This document shows positions 1 through 7,410 of a stretch of DNA of 44,042 nt, in pieces. A program made the translations under genes and the position numbers. The stretch lies in NCBI GenBank assembly GCA_029227055.1, contig JAQXZE010000022.1, positions 1 to 44,042 of the forward strand, given 5' to 3'. The DNA is from Oscillospiraceae bacterium. GTDB taxonomy: Bacteria > Bacillota > Clostridia > Oscillospirales > Acutalibacteraceae. Every line of letters begins with the position of its first letter. Positions within the stretch are counted from its first letter, which is position 1. Below the pieces are notes generated by a model. That model saw only the letters and a list, made by a program, of their open reading frames with translations. It had not been told where the DNA came from and ran no database searches.

Positions 1-19
1 TATTCATCAGCGCAAGCGA

Positions 20-86
20 CTTCAATATTCATTATTCATTCGAAAATCCGTTCACTTTTAATGAATAATGAATGATGAATATTGAA
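20..86. repeat. AT-rich inverted repeat of the ATTCATTATTCATT type
   Basis: Positions 21-40 and 60-86 are reverse complements apart from a 7-base insertion, with a loop (41-59) that reads as a second copy of one arm of the neighbouring tRNA terminator. The same ATGAATGATGAA-type word recurs at 25711-25740. It looks like a dispersed intergenic repeat of this genome, but copy number cannot be judged from one window. Confidence 0.5.
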
Positions 87-103
87 AAATGAAGAATACA
101 AAC

Positions 104-136
104 AAAAATCCGCCCACTTTCGTGAACGGATTTTCG
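104..136 (-). terminator. Rho-independent terminator of the initiator tRNA gene
   Basis: Read on the minus strand just after the tRNA CCA end, CGAAAATCCGTTCAC, loop GAAA and GTGGGCGGATTTTTG form a long stem that ends in a T-rich run. This is a typical intrinsic terminator for a monocistronic tRNA. Confidence 0.75.
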
Positions 137-138
137 TT

Positions 139-214
<76 letters not shown>

Positions 215-248
215 ATATTTAGTTGTGCTATTCCTTGACTGCCTTGCT

Positions 249-277
249 ATTATAACACGAGTTAAAATATATTGCAA
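249..277 (-). promoter_or_regulatory. Promoter of the initiator tRNA gene
   Basis: On the minus strand TTGCAA (272-277) and TATAAT (249-254) are separated by 17 bases, about 35 bases before the tRNA 5' end. This matches a vegetative sigma-A promoter. Confidence 0.75.
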
Positions 278-400
278 GCCCTTTTTTTATTATTTTTTCA
301 AAATATATCGCAAAATTCTTGAAATTTTGCAAAAGCACCTGCTTTTTCTCTTTTTTATTTACCATTTTACTTTACTGTTTACATATAATTAATAAAAAAC

Positions 401-429
401 TTGATAATATCTTCCTTTTGTGATAAAAT
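401..429 (+). promoter_or_regulatory. Probable promoter of prfC
   Basis: TTGATA (401-406) and TAAAAT (424-429) are 17 bases apart, upstream of the prfC ribosome binding site at about 462-467. The stretch from 278 to 476 holds no gene and is very AT-rich, so other -10-like words occur (for example TATACT near 450) and the assignment is provisional. Confidence 0.5.
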
Positions 430-476
430 TTTAATGTTTTGGATATATTATACTATTTTGCAAGGGAGTTTTAAAA

Positions 477-2066
477 GTGGCTTTAAAAGACCAGATTGAG
501 CGTCGACGCACATTTGCGATTATTTCGCACCCTGACGCAGGTAAAACCACTCTGACAGAAAAATTATTATTATACGGCGGTGCTATTCAGTCGGCAGGCT
601 CGGTAAAGGGCAAAGCTTCTGCAAAACACGCCGTTTCGGACTGGATGGACCTTGAAAAACAGAGAGGTATTTCTATCACCTCCTCTGTTATGCAGTTTGA
701 GTATGACGGATATTGTATCAATATCCTTGATACCCCCGGTCACCAGGACTTCTCTGAGGACACATACCGCACCCTAATGGCTGCCGACAGTGTTGTAATG
801 GTAATTGACGCTGCAAAGGGTATCGAGCCGCAGACAAGAAAGCTATTTAAGGTTACCGCAATGCGCAACATACCGATTTTTACCTTCATAAACAAGCTTG
901 ACCGCGAGGCAAGAGACCCATTTGAGTTATTAGACGAGCTTGAAAAAGAATTCGGTATCGGTACCTATCCTATGAACTGGCCTATCGGATGCGGTGTTGA
1001 TTTTAAGGGTGTATTTGACCGCGAACGCCGTCAGATATTAAACTTCAATCAGATGCATCACGGTCAGGAAAAAATCAAGCCTATCGAGTGCGAGCTTACC
1101 GACACCGACAAGCTTGACAGTCTTATAGGCGAATACCAACGCCGTGAGCTTGTTGACCAGATTGAGCTTTTAGACGGAGCAAGTTTTGATTTTGACCTTG
1201 AAAAAGTAAGGTGCGGAAAGTTAACCCCCGTATTTTTCGGTTCAGCTCTTATGAATTTCGGTGTTGAGCCTTTCCTTGAAAGCTTCCTTAAAATGACAAC
1301 CTCTCCTCTGCCCCGTGCTACTAAAGAGGGTAATATTGAGCCTACAAGCGAAAATTTTTCTGCCTTTGTATTTAAAATTCAGGCTAATATGAACAAGGCT
1401 CACCGCGACCGTATGACCTTTATGCGTATCTGCTCGGGAAAATTTGAGCGTGACCGCGAATATTACCACATTCAAGGCGGAAAAACACTTCGCTTATCTC
1501 AGCCGCAGCAATTAATGGCGGAAGAGCGTCAAATAGTGAACGAAGCTTATGCGGGTGACATAATCGGTGTTTTTGACCCTGGTATTTTCTCTATCGGTGA
1601 TACGGTTTGCGATACCAAAAATAAGGTTACTTTCGAGGGCATACCCACATTTGCACCTGAGCATTTTGCTCTAATTGAGCAAAAGGACACCTTAAAGAGA
1701 AAGCAGTTCGTAAAGGGAGTTGAGCAGATAGCGCAAGAGGGTGCTATACAGATTTTCCACGAGCCAAACTCTGGTATGGAGCGTGTTATCGTAGGCGTTG
1801 TAGGTGTACTTCAGTTTGAAGTATTAGAATACCGACTTAAAAATGAATACAATGTTGATATAATCCGCAACAATCTATCATATCAGCATATCCGTTGGGT
1901 AAAAAGCCCCGATATTGATATGAAGAGCCTTAATTTAACCTCTGATACCCGTTGGGTACAGGATTTCAAGGGCAACGACCTGCTTATTTTTACAAGCGAA
2001 TGGAACATCAACTGGGCGCTTGATAAAAACGAGGGACTAATATTAGAAGATTTCAGCAAGGAATAA
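477..2066 (+). CDS. prfC: Peptide chain release factor 3 (RF3)
   Basis: RF3 is a translational GTPase that recycles RF1/RF2 from the ribosome after peptide release. The 529-aa length is normal for the family. The GTPase core is at the N-terminus: P-loop HPDAGKTT (about residues 18-25), DTPGHQDF (G3) and NKLD (G4), followed by the EF-G/RF3-type domains II and III. The start is GTG at 477, preceded by AAGGGAG at good spacing and giving the standard ALKDQIERRRTFAIISHPDAG beginning. The gene stands alone with its own promoter and a strong terminator, as is common for prfC in Clostridia. EF-G is excluded because the RF3-specific C-terminal region is present and the EF-G domain IV is not. Confidence 0.96.
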   Translation: MALKDQIERRRTFAIISHPDAGKTTLTEKLLLYGGAIQSAGSVKGKASAKHAVSDWMDLEKQRGISITSSVMQFEYDGYCINILDTPGHQDFSEDTYRTLMAADSVVMVIDAAKGIEPQTRKLFKVTAMRNIPIFTFINKLDREARDPFELLDELEKEFGIGTYPMNWPIGCGVDFKGVFDRERRQILNFNQMHHGQEKIKPIECELTDTDKLDSLIGEYQRRELVDQIELLDGASFDFDLEKVRCGKLTPVFFGSALMNFGVEPFLESFLKMTTSPLPRATKEGNIEPTSENFSAFVFKIQANMNKAHRDRMTFMRICSGKFERDREYYHIQGGKTLRLSQPQQLMAEERQIVNEAYAGDIIGVFDPGIFSIGDTVCDTKNKVTFEGIPTFAPEHFALIEQKDTLKRKQFVKGVEQIAQEGAIQIFHEPNSGMERVIVGVVGVLQFEVLEYRLKNEYNVDIIRNNLSYQHIRWVKSPDIDMKSLNLTSDTRWVQDFKGNDLLIFTSEWNINWALDKNEGLILEDFSKE

Positions 2067-2070
2067 AAGA

Positions 2071-2103
2071 AAGAGAGTAGGAAACTTTCCTACTCTCTTT
2101 TTT
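2071..2103 (+). terminator. Terminator after prfC
   Basis: AAGAGAGTAGGAAA (2071-2084) and TTTCCTACTCTCTT (2086-2099) are perfect arms followed by a T run. The hairpin lies five bases after the prfC stop codon. Confidence 0.85.
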
Positions 2104-2113
2104 AGAAGAAAGT

Positions 2114-2512
2114 TTAGCCGAGTCTATCCTCTTCCTTTTCCGAATAAATGATTTCTCCGCTCTTTGCATTAATTACATATTCGTAATCGAAATTTTTATC
2201 CTCAAAGTCTATCTCATAAACCAATACGCCGTTTTCGTTATCAAGGTCGATATCATAATCGAAAATATCCGTGTCTTTTAGTTTTGCGTGGTCTAATGCG
2301 ATTTTCTTTGCAGCATCAGCAGTAATTTTTTCCTCTTTATTCTGGGAAGTATTGTTATCCGTAGTGGGATTTGAGGTTTGCGGCTGAGAATTTTGTGTTG
2401 TAGTTTCAGGGGTTGAAGTTTTATCTGATTGATTTTGTCTGTTGGACTTTGCGCATCCTACAAGAGCAAATATTAAAATTAGCGTTAAAACAGCAGTCAG
2501 AATTTTTTTCAT
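2114..2512 (-). CDS. PepSY-domain lipoprotein
   Basis: This is a 132-aa exported lipoprotein. Residues 1-20 are a lipoprotein signal ending in the lipobox LVGC, so Cys20 should be lipidated. A low-complexity Ser/Thr/Asn/Gln linker (about 21-60) follows. The rest is one PepSY-like repeat: an Ala/Lys-rich helix (ITADAAKKIALDHAKL) and two strands ending in INAKSGEII, a pattern typical of PepSY. PepSY modules are thought to inhibit or regulate extracellular peptidases; a role for this protein is not known. It has an AGGAGG site before the ATG. It could be read through from the reverse rubrerythrin gene upstream, although a terminator separates them. Confidence 0.8.
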   Translation of the reverse strand: MKKILTAVLTLILIFALVGCAKSNRQNQSDKTSTPETTTQNSQPQTSNPTTDNNTSQNKEEKITADAAKKIALDHAKLKDTDIFDYDIDLDNENGVLVYEIDFEDKNFDYEYVINAKSGEIIYSEKEEDRLG

Positions 2513-2535
2513 ATAATAACCTCCTTTTTGAAAAA

Positions 2536-2570
2536 AACCGGACGAAGAGTATATCTCCGCCCGGTTATCT
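2536..2570 (-). terminator. Terminator after reverse rubrerythrin
   Basis: On the minus strand AACCGGGCGGAGA and TCTTCGTCCGGTT form a 13-pair stem with two G-U pairs, and a run of T follows. It lies between the rubrerythrin stop and the PepSY gene start. Confidence 0.8.
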
Positions 2571-2608
2571 GTTTTTATTTAGGGCGGCAGTTTGTCGCCT
2601 TTGCTATA

Positions 2609-3151
2609 TTACTTGAAGTATCTCTTTAAAAGACCCTCAAATGCCTTACCGTGACGAGCTTCGTCGCGAGCCATTTCATGAACTGTGTCATGAATTGCAT
2701 CAAGGCCGAGTTCCTTTGCGAGCTTTGCTAGTTCAAACTTACCGAGTGTATCACCATTTTCAGAGTCTAAACGCATTTCAAGGTTCTTCTTTGTAGAATC
2801 GGTTACAACTTCACCTAAAAGCTCTGCAAATTTTGCTGCATGCTCTGCCTCTTCAAGAGCTGCCTTTTCCCAATACAAACCGATTTCGGGATAGCCTTCT
2901 CTATGAGCTACTCTTGACATTGCAAGATACATACCAACCTCGCAGCACTCACCGTTGAAATTTTCGCGAAGACCTTCGATAATTCTTTCGTCAACGCCTT
3001 TAGCAACGCCTACAACATGCTCTGCAGCCCAAGTTTTTTCGCTGGACTGCTCCTGGAATTTAGAAGCGGGTGCGTGACAAATGGGGCACTCTGCGGGTGC
3101 CTCTTCTCCCTCATAAGTATAACCGCAAATAAGACAAACATACTTTTTCAT
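2609..3151 (-). CDS. Reverse rubrerythrin (rubredoxin domain first)
   Basis: This 180-aa protein is a peroxide- or oxygen-reducing diiron enzyme of strict anaerobes. The order is reversed relative to classical rubrerythrin. A rubredoxin-like Fe(Cys)4 domain comes first (CLIC at residues 6-9, CPIC at 22-25). The four-helix ferritin-like domain follows, with [17 protein letters not shown] and [13 protein letters not shown] carrying the iron-ligand Glu and His residues. It matches the revRbr type known from Clostridium acetobutylicum. The gene follows the PerR-like regulator by 33 bases with no terminator between, so the two are probably cotranscribed and derepressed together under peroxide. The start has the site CGGAGG at good spacing. 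Confidence 0.93.
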   Translation of the reverse strand: MKKYVCLICGYTYEGEEAPAECPICHAPASKFQEQSSEKTWAAEHVVGVAKGVDERIIEGLRENFNGECCEVGMYLAMSRVAHREGYPEIGLYWEKAALEEAEHAAKFAELLGEVVTDSTKKNLEMRLDSENGDTLGKFELAKLAKELGLDAIHDTVHEMARDEARHGKAFEGLLKRYFK

Positions 3152-3184
3152 TTTAATTTCCTCCGTTAGAATTTAATTATTTTT

Positions 3185-3565
3185 TTAATTTTGTACATTA
3201 CTGCAATCAGAACATATTCCGTCGACCACACATACAAGGGATTCAGGCGTAAACTTTTCGTTTTCTAAAAGAAAATTCAGTTCTTTTGAATCAAACCTTA
3301 AATCTGTAATCTTTTGGCACCTCTTACAGTGAAGATGTATGTGATTTGAATTATCACCGTCAAAATGGGTTGTTCCACTGCCTACCGAAATGCTCAGAAT
3401 ATTGCCGGAAGCATTAAGCGCATCAAGATTACGGTAAACCGTTCCTAAACTTATATTAGGTATTTCCTTTTGCACCATCTTATAAACTTCATTGGCAGTG
3501 GGATGTGTTTTGGTAGATTTTAAAGCGTTTAAAATCGCTTCCCTCTGTCTAGAATAGTTTTTCAT
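3185..3565 (-). CDS. perR: Fur-family peroxide-type repressor (PerR-like)
   Basis: This 126-aa metalloregulator has an N-terminal winged helix (residues about 1-80; the recognition part includes NISLGTVYRNLDAL) and a C-terminal metal-binding dimer domain. HFDGD and HIHLHC provide the regulatory-site ligands, and CKRC with CSDC forms the structural zinc site. I chose the ATG at 3565, not the upstream in-frame TTG at 3577, because GGAGG at 3571-3575 then sits six bases before the start. The linked reverse rubrerythrin favours PerR over Fur or Zur, although residues alone cannot decide. It is transcribed divergently from rex, putting two redox regulators back to back. Confidence 0.85.
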   Translation of the reverse strand: MKNYSRQREAILNALKSTKTHPTANEVYKMVQKEIPNISLGTVYRNLDALNASGNILSISVGSGTTHFDGDNSNHIHLHCKRCQKITDLRFDSKELNFLLENEKFTPESLVCVVDGICSDCSNVQN

Positions 3566-3606
3566 TTGCGCCTCCAAAAAAGAAATCAGTAATGGTTACT
3601 TATTTT

Positions 3607-3634
3607 ATTATACATATATTTTTTCATTTGTCAA
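3607..3634 (-). promoter_or_regulatory. Promoter of the perR-rubrerythrin operon
   Basis: On the minus strand TTGACA (3629-3634) and TATAAT (3607-3612) are 16 bases apart. I looked for a perfect PerR box (TTATAATNATTATAA) around it and found only AT-rich half matches, so autoregulation is possible but not shown. Confidence 0.7.
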
Positions 3635-3677
3635 TAGTTTTTGCAAAATTTTTCAAAAAAATTTTTTGAAGTTTTAG

Positions 3678-3706
3678 TTGATTTTTTTTTAACAAAGTCT
3701 TATTAT
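3678..3706 (+). promoter_or_regulatory. Probable promoter of rex
   Basis: TTGATT (3678-3683) and TATTAT (3701-3706) are 17 bases apart, about 25 bases before the rex ribosome binding site. Confidence 0.5.
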
Positions 3707-3740
3707 ATATAGGTAATAAAAAATTGTAGTGAGGACAGAT

Positions 3741-4385
3741 ATGAGTACAAAGATTTCTAATTCTGTTATACGTCGTCTCCCCCGATATTATCGTTTTTTA
3801 GGTGAATTACAAAAGCTAAAAATGACACGCATTTCATCCCGAGAATTATCCGAGCGTATGGGACTTACCGCAAGTCAGATAAGACAAGACCTTAACTGCT
3901 TTGGCGGTTTCGGTCAGCAAGGATACGGATACAACATTGATCTTCTCCGTTCGGAAATCGGTCAGATTTTAGGACTTGATAAACCTCAAAGTGCTATACT
4001 TATAGGTGTAGGCAATTTAGGACGAGCTATTGCTCAGCACATCAACTTCGAATCAACAGGTTTTCATCTTGTAGGTTTGTTTGACAGCAAAGAGGCTCTT
4101 GTAGGTCAGGTAGTAAGAAACCTTCCTATCAGAAATATTTCTACAATCGATGAATTTTGCAGAGAGAACTTACCAACTGTTGCAATACTTTGCATCCCTA
4201 AGGAATCTGCGCAAAGCATTTCTGCTCAGCTTGTAAAGCTCGGCATAAAGGGATTTTGGAATTTCAGCCACTATGATTTGGCTCTTAATTATCCTGATAT
4301 AGTAGTAGAAAATATGCATTTTGGTGACAGTCTTATGACTTTATCCTACCGTTTACAAGGTAGCACCGATACAAACGAGGAGTAA
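3741..4385 (+). CDS. rex: Redox-sensing transcriptional repressor Rex
   Basis: This 214-aa repressor senses the NADH/NAD+ ratio and controls fermentation and NADH-reoxidation genes. The N-terminal winged helix (about 1-80) contains the Rex signature SSRELSERMGLTASQIRQDL and the FGGFGQQGYGY wing. The Rossmann domain (about 85-200) has the dinucleotide motif GVGNLG. I chose the ATG at 3741 over an in-frame GTG at 3729, because GAGGA at 3731-3735 lies inside that extension and is well spaced for the ATG. It is monocistronic and ends at a bidirectional terminator shared with the uracil permease gene. Confidence 0.95.
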   Translation: MSTKISNSVIRRLPRYYRFLGELQKLKMTRISSRELSERMGLTASQIRQDLNCFGGFGQQGYGYNIDLLRSEIGQILGLDKPQSAILIGVGNLGRAIAQHINFESTGFHLVGLFDSKEALVGQVVRNLPIRNISTIDEFCRENLPTVAILCIPKESAQSISAQLVKLGIKGFWNFSHYDLALNYPDIVVENMHFGDSLMTLSYRLQGSTDTNEE

Positions 4386-4397
4386 TACATATATAAC

Positions 4398-4426
4398 AAA
4401 ACACCCACCTTTTTGGTGGGTGTTTT
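4398..4426. terminator. Bidirectional terminator between rex and the uracil permease gene
   Basis: AAAACACCCACC (4398-4409) and GGTGGGTGTTTT (4415-4426) are perfect arms with a T-rich loop. The A and T flanks make it usable from both strands, serving two convergent genes. Confidence 0.85.
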
Positions 4427-4440
4427 AAATTTATTAAGGT

Positions 4441-5808
4441 TTATTCTTCTTCCTGCTTTTCCTTAGAAAGAATGAGATTAATAATAATACCTAAAATTAA
4501 AGCTGTAGCAATTGAAGTAATTGTAACCTTACCGAATGTAAGAGAAAGACCGCCGATACCTGCTATTAAGATTGCAGACACAACAAAGAGGTTTCTGTTT
4601 GCATTAAGGTCAACAGTCTGTACCATCTTAAGACCGCTTACAGCAATAAAGCCGTAAAGTGCCATACAAACACCACCCATTACGCAAGGCGGAATAGAAT
4701 TAACAAGTGCTACAAAGGGATTAAAGAAAGAAATAATTATAGCACCGATTGCTGCTGTAATTATTGTAGCAACAGACGCATTTCTTGTGATAGCAACGCA
4801 AGCTACAGATTCGCCGTAGGTAGTATTGGGGCATCCGCCGAAGATAGCGCCTACCATTGAACCTACACCGTCACCGAGTAATGTTCTGTGAAGACCGGGT
4901 TCTTCAAGAAGGTCTTTACCGATAATTGAGGAAATATTCTTATGGTCAGCAACGTGCTCAGCAAATACAACGAAAGCTACAGGCACATAAGCTGCTGCGA
5001 TGGTACTTAAGTAAGCACCGTTTACACCATTTAATCCCTTAACTGCTGTTAAGAATGTGAAATCGGGAACTGCAAAGAAGGTCTTAAGTGTTACGCCACC
5101 GTCAACGAGAGCTGTAAAGTGACCAAAATTGATTACCTTAAGAGCGTCAACCTTTGCATAAATTCCGATTACTGTAAAGATTACTGCTAAAGCATAACCT
5201 GAAAGTATTCCTATAATAAAGGGGATTAACTTTAAGGTCTTTTTACCATATGTTGAGCAAAGAGTTGTAACGATAAGGGTTACAAGACCAACTGCTAAGC
5301 AAACAAAAACATTTGCTACTGTTGCGCCCTCTGCAGTTTTAACACCGCCCGACTGTAAATCGCCTACTGCGTTACCTGCAAGGGAAAGACCTATGATTGC
5401 AACTGTAGGTCCAATTACAACTGTAGGCATAAGCTTATTAAGCCAATTAACGCCTACTAATTTAACAAGAATTGCGATTACTACATAAACAAGACCTGCC
5501 ATGATAGCACCGATAATTAAACCGAGATAGCCTACCTGAACAGATACAGCACCTGCAAATGCAGCACCCATAGATGCTAAGAATGCGAAGGATGAGCCTA
5601 AAAATACAGGGCTCTTACCCTTGGTAAATAACAAGTAAACTAATGTACCTACACCCGCACCGAAAAGAGCTGCCGCAGGACTCATACCGTTACCTACGAT
5701 TACCGGCACTACTAAAGTAGCAGCCATAATTGCGAGAAGTTGCTGGATACCGAAGGCGATTAGTTGACCAAACTTCGGTCTGTCTTTGACATCATAAATG
5801 AGATTCAT
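4441..5808 (-). CDS. uraA: Uracil permease (NCS2 / UraA family)
   Basis: This 455-aa proton-linked nucleobase transporter has about 12-14 hydrophobic segments. The UraA signatures are present: an early QQLLAIMAATLVVP helix, the substrate-site stretch VVFAEHVADHK with its conserved Glu and His, and CPNTTYGESVACVAITR. Uracil specificity is favoured because TTYGE..GV-AITR is the UraA form; xanthine is less likely but not excluded. The ATG at 5808 is preferred over an in-frame TTG at 5823, because AGGAGG lies at 5816-5821, within the longer version. No pyrimidine genes are adjacent. Its promoter and a short leader hairpin lie just upstream. Confidence 0.9.
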   Translation of the reverse strand: MNLIYDVKDRPKFGQLIAFGIQQLLAIMAATLVVPVIVGNGMSPAAALFGAGVGTLVYLLFTKGKSPVFLGSSFAFLASMGAAFAGAVSVQVGYLGLIIGAIMAGLVYVVIAILVKLVGVNWLNKLMPTVVIGPTVAIIGLSLAGNAVGDLQSGGVKTAEGATVANVFVCLAVGLVTLIVTTLCSTYGKKTLKLIPFIIGILSGYALAVIFTVIGIYAKVDALKVINFGHFTALVDGGVTLKTFFAVPDFTFLTAVKGLNGVNGAYLSTIAAAYVPVAFVVFAEHVADHKNISSIIGKDLLEEPGLHRTLLGDGVGSMVGAIFGGCPNTTYGESVACVAITRNASVATIITAAIGAIIISFFNPFVALVNSIPPCVMGGVCMALYGFIAVSGLKMVQTVDLNANRNLFVVSAILIAGIGGLSLTFGKVTITSIATALILGIIINLILSKEKQEEE

Positions 5809-5866
5809 AATATACCTCCTCAAAATTAAAGTGGATTACAAAAACCTTGCAACACCACTATCGCTT

Positions 5867-5895
5867 ATTTTACCATTTTCGACACTTTTTGTAAA
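5867..5895 (-). promoter_or_regulatory. Promoter and short leader of the uracil permease gene
   Basis: On the minus strand TTTACA (5890-5895) and TAAAAT (5867-5872) are 17 bases apart. The leader of about 50 bases can fold: GTGG...TTGCAA pairs with TTGTAA...CCAC (about 5831-5858), leaving GGTTT as loop, just before the AGGAGG. I could not match this to the PyrR-binding consensus, so any uracil control is unproven. A second TTGACA word lies at 5970-5975. Confidence 0.6.
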
Positions 5896-6042
5896 GAGAA
5901 TTTTTTGAATTTCGGGTATAAATTTGAAATCTTTTGAGTATATTTATATATGTGTTTGTTGTTAATTTTTGTCAAAGTTTTAACATCTATGAAAAATTGT
6001 CGGTTTGCACAAGCTTTTTTACAAAAAATGACATTTTTTCCT

Positions 6043-6082
6043 GCTTTTTAAAAGGTTACAAGTTTGTAACTTTTTAAAAAGC
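6043..6082. promoter_or_regulatory. 40-base near-perfect palindrome in the uraA / 3D-protein intergenic region
   Basis: The arms are GCTTTTTAAAAGGTTACA and TGTAACTTTTTAAAAAGC, 18 bases each with one mismatch, with a four-base loop (AGTT). It lies 47 bases upstream of the -35 box of the 3D-domain gene, in a 415-base gap (5809-6223) that holds two divergent promoters and no coding sequence I can support. It could be a binding site for a dimeric regulator or a small terminator-like hairpin; the centre (GTTACA-N4-TGTAAC) looks like an operator. Confidence 0.55.
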
Positions 6083-6128
6083 GTCACTTTTTTGGGCACT
6101 TTGCCTAAAATTTTGCATTTTGCTTGCC

Positions 6129-6157
6129 TTGACATAGTTTGAAAACACTTTTATAAT
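6129..6157 (+). promoter_or_regulatory. Consensus sigma-A promoter of the 3D-domain gene
   Basis: TTGACA (6129-6134) and TATAAT (6152-6157) are exactly 17 bases apart, a perfect consensus. In the leader, TAGGTAAAC (6178-6186) and GTTTGCCTA (6192-6200) form a nine-pair hairpin, and AAACTATGT (6183-6191) is also complementary to ACATAGTTT (6132-6140) across the -35 box. Confidence 0.9.
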
Positions 6158-6223
6158 GTCAGGGTGTCTTGAAAAAGTAGGTAAACTATGTGTTTGCCTA
6201 AGACAAAATAAAAAGGAGTTATT

Positions 6224-7285
6224 ATGTTAGAAGGATTAAAAAGCGCTCTTGGTAGCTTTTATAACAAAAGCGAAAAGCGTATAAAGTTCATTGCCTTTCT
6301 TACAGCAATAATTTTATCTGCAGCTGCTTTAATGGGTTGCACTATTAAATCGTTCGTTATAAACGACGGCACAAATACTTATACAGTAAGTGCTCCCTTT
6401 GCAAATGTAGATTTTGCGCTTTCAAGAGCAAATTTAAGATCAAAGAATTATAAGGTTTTGAAGGTTAGCGGTTCGGATGTTAAAATCGCATATCTCTTCC
6501 CTGTTCACATTGTTATGGGTGACAAAACTCTAACCGTCAATACTACCACAAATTCAAGCGTTGAGGAGATATTAAAAAGTGCAGGTTATACACCCGACGA
6601 GCACGATATGGTTGAACCCGCACTTGACACTAAGGTTTCTGACACAATTTATATCGACTACACCGATGTAAATTACATCACAGGCACATACAAAGAAACA
6701 ATCCCCTCAAGAACCGAAACGGTTTACTCACCAAAGTACAACGAGGGTGTACAGAAGTTAACCGAAGGCAGCGACGGTCTTCAGGAAATTTCGTACACAT
6801 CGAAGGTTGTAAACGGAAAGACAGTTGAAACCACAATAAACCGAAAAGTAGTACTTACTGCAGCTGTAAACGCCAAAAAGATTATCGGAACCAAGTTATC
6901 CGCCGTAATCACAAGTGCTTCGGTTAAATACATTTCAACCTTAATTCCTAAAAAACCTATTGACCTTGACAAAAACGGCAACCCCGTAAACTACAAGAAA
7001 AAGATGAAGGTTGAGGCTACTGCTTATACCTACACAGGTAACAACTGTGCAACAGGCGTTGCTCCCCAACCTGGCTATATAGCTGTTAACCCCAAGATTA
7101 TCCCTTACGGAACAAAAATGTATATCAAATCTTCTGACGGTAGATATATATACGGTTACGCTATTGCAGCCGATACAGGTGGATTTATAAGAACTCGTCC
7201 CACAAATGTGGACCTTTTCTTCTCATCTAAGAGCGAATGTCGTGCATTCGGAAGAAGAAATGTTGAAATCTACTTCTTAAAATAA
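6224..7285 (+). CDS. G5 / 3D-domain cell-wall protein (YabE/resuscitation-factor type)
   Basis: This is a 353-aa exported wall-active protein. An N-terminal membrane segment (about residues 20-40) ends in LMGC, which could be a weak lipobox. A DUF348-like ubiquitin-fold module (about 65-120) follows, then a G5-like domain (about 150-235). The C-terminal 3D domain (about 255-353) has ATAYTYTG, IAVNP, IPYGT and AADTGG with its conserved acidic pair, the fold of lytic transglycosylase-like MltA/Rpf proteins. Such proteins cleave or bind peptidoglycan during growth, germination or spore outgrowth. The start at 6224 has AAGGAG at good spacing. It is transcribed alone from a consensus promoter. Unlike yabE of Bacillus it is not next to rnmV/ksgA. 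Confidence 0.88.
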   Translation: MLEGLKSALGSFYNKSEKRIKFIAFLTAIILSAAALMGCTIKSFVINDGTNTYTVSAPFANVDFALSRANLRSKNYKVLKVSGSDVKIAYLFPVHIVMGDKTLTVNTTTNSSVEEILKSAGYTPDEHDMVEPALDTKVSDTIYIDYTDVNYITGTYKETIPSRTETVYSPKYNEGVQKLTEGSDGLQEISYTSKVVNGKTVETTINRKVVLTAAVNAKKIIGTKLSAVITSASVKYISTLIPKKPIDLDKNGNPVNYKKKMKVEATAYTYTGNNCATGVAPQPGYIAVNPKIIPYGTKMYIKSSDGRYIYGYAIAADTGGFIRTRPTNVDLFFSSKSECRAFGRRNVEIYFLK

Positions 7286-7295
7286 TTACAATTTT

Positions 7296-7327
7296 GACCC
7301 TGAGAGTTTTCTCAGGGTCTTTTCTTT
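7296..7327 (+). terminator. Terminator after the 3D-domain gene
   Basis: GACCCTGAG (7296-7304) and CTCAGGGTC (7311-7319) are perfect arms followed by TTTTCTTTT. Confidence 0.85.
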
Positions 7328-7340
7328 TGATAAATTAGTC

Positions 7341-7369
7341 TTGATTTTATACATAAAAAAAGATATACT
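7341..7369 (+). promoter_or_regulatory. Promoter of the sugar transferase operon
   Basis: TTGATT (7341-7346) and TATACT (7364-7369) are 17 bases apart, upstream of the GAGG site at 7401. Confidence 0.65.
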
Positions 7370-7410
7370 TATTATATATGTGTTATTTTCAAAAAGAATT
7401 GAGGTCTTTT

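Noticed and set aside
5809-5890. PyrR attenuator before the uracil permease gene
   Set aside because: The short hairpin lacks the PyrR-binding loop consensus and there is no terminator/antiterminator pair.
6158-6223. c-di-AMP riboswitch before the wall-protein gene
   Set aside because: Such riboswitches precede wall hydrolase genes in some bacteria, but the leader is only about 60 bases and the conserved pseudoknot parts are missing.
7378-7410. N-terminal extension of the sugar transferase from ATG 7378
   Set aside because: It has no ribosome binding site and sits at the promoter -10 edge; the ATG at 7411 has GAGG at six bases.
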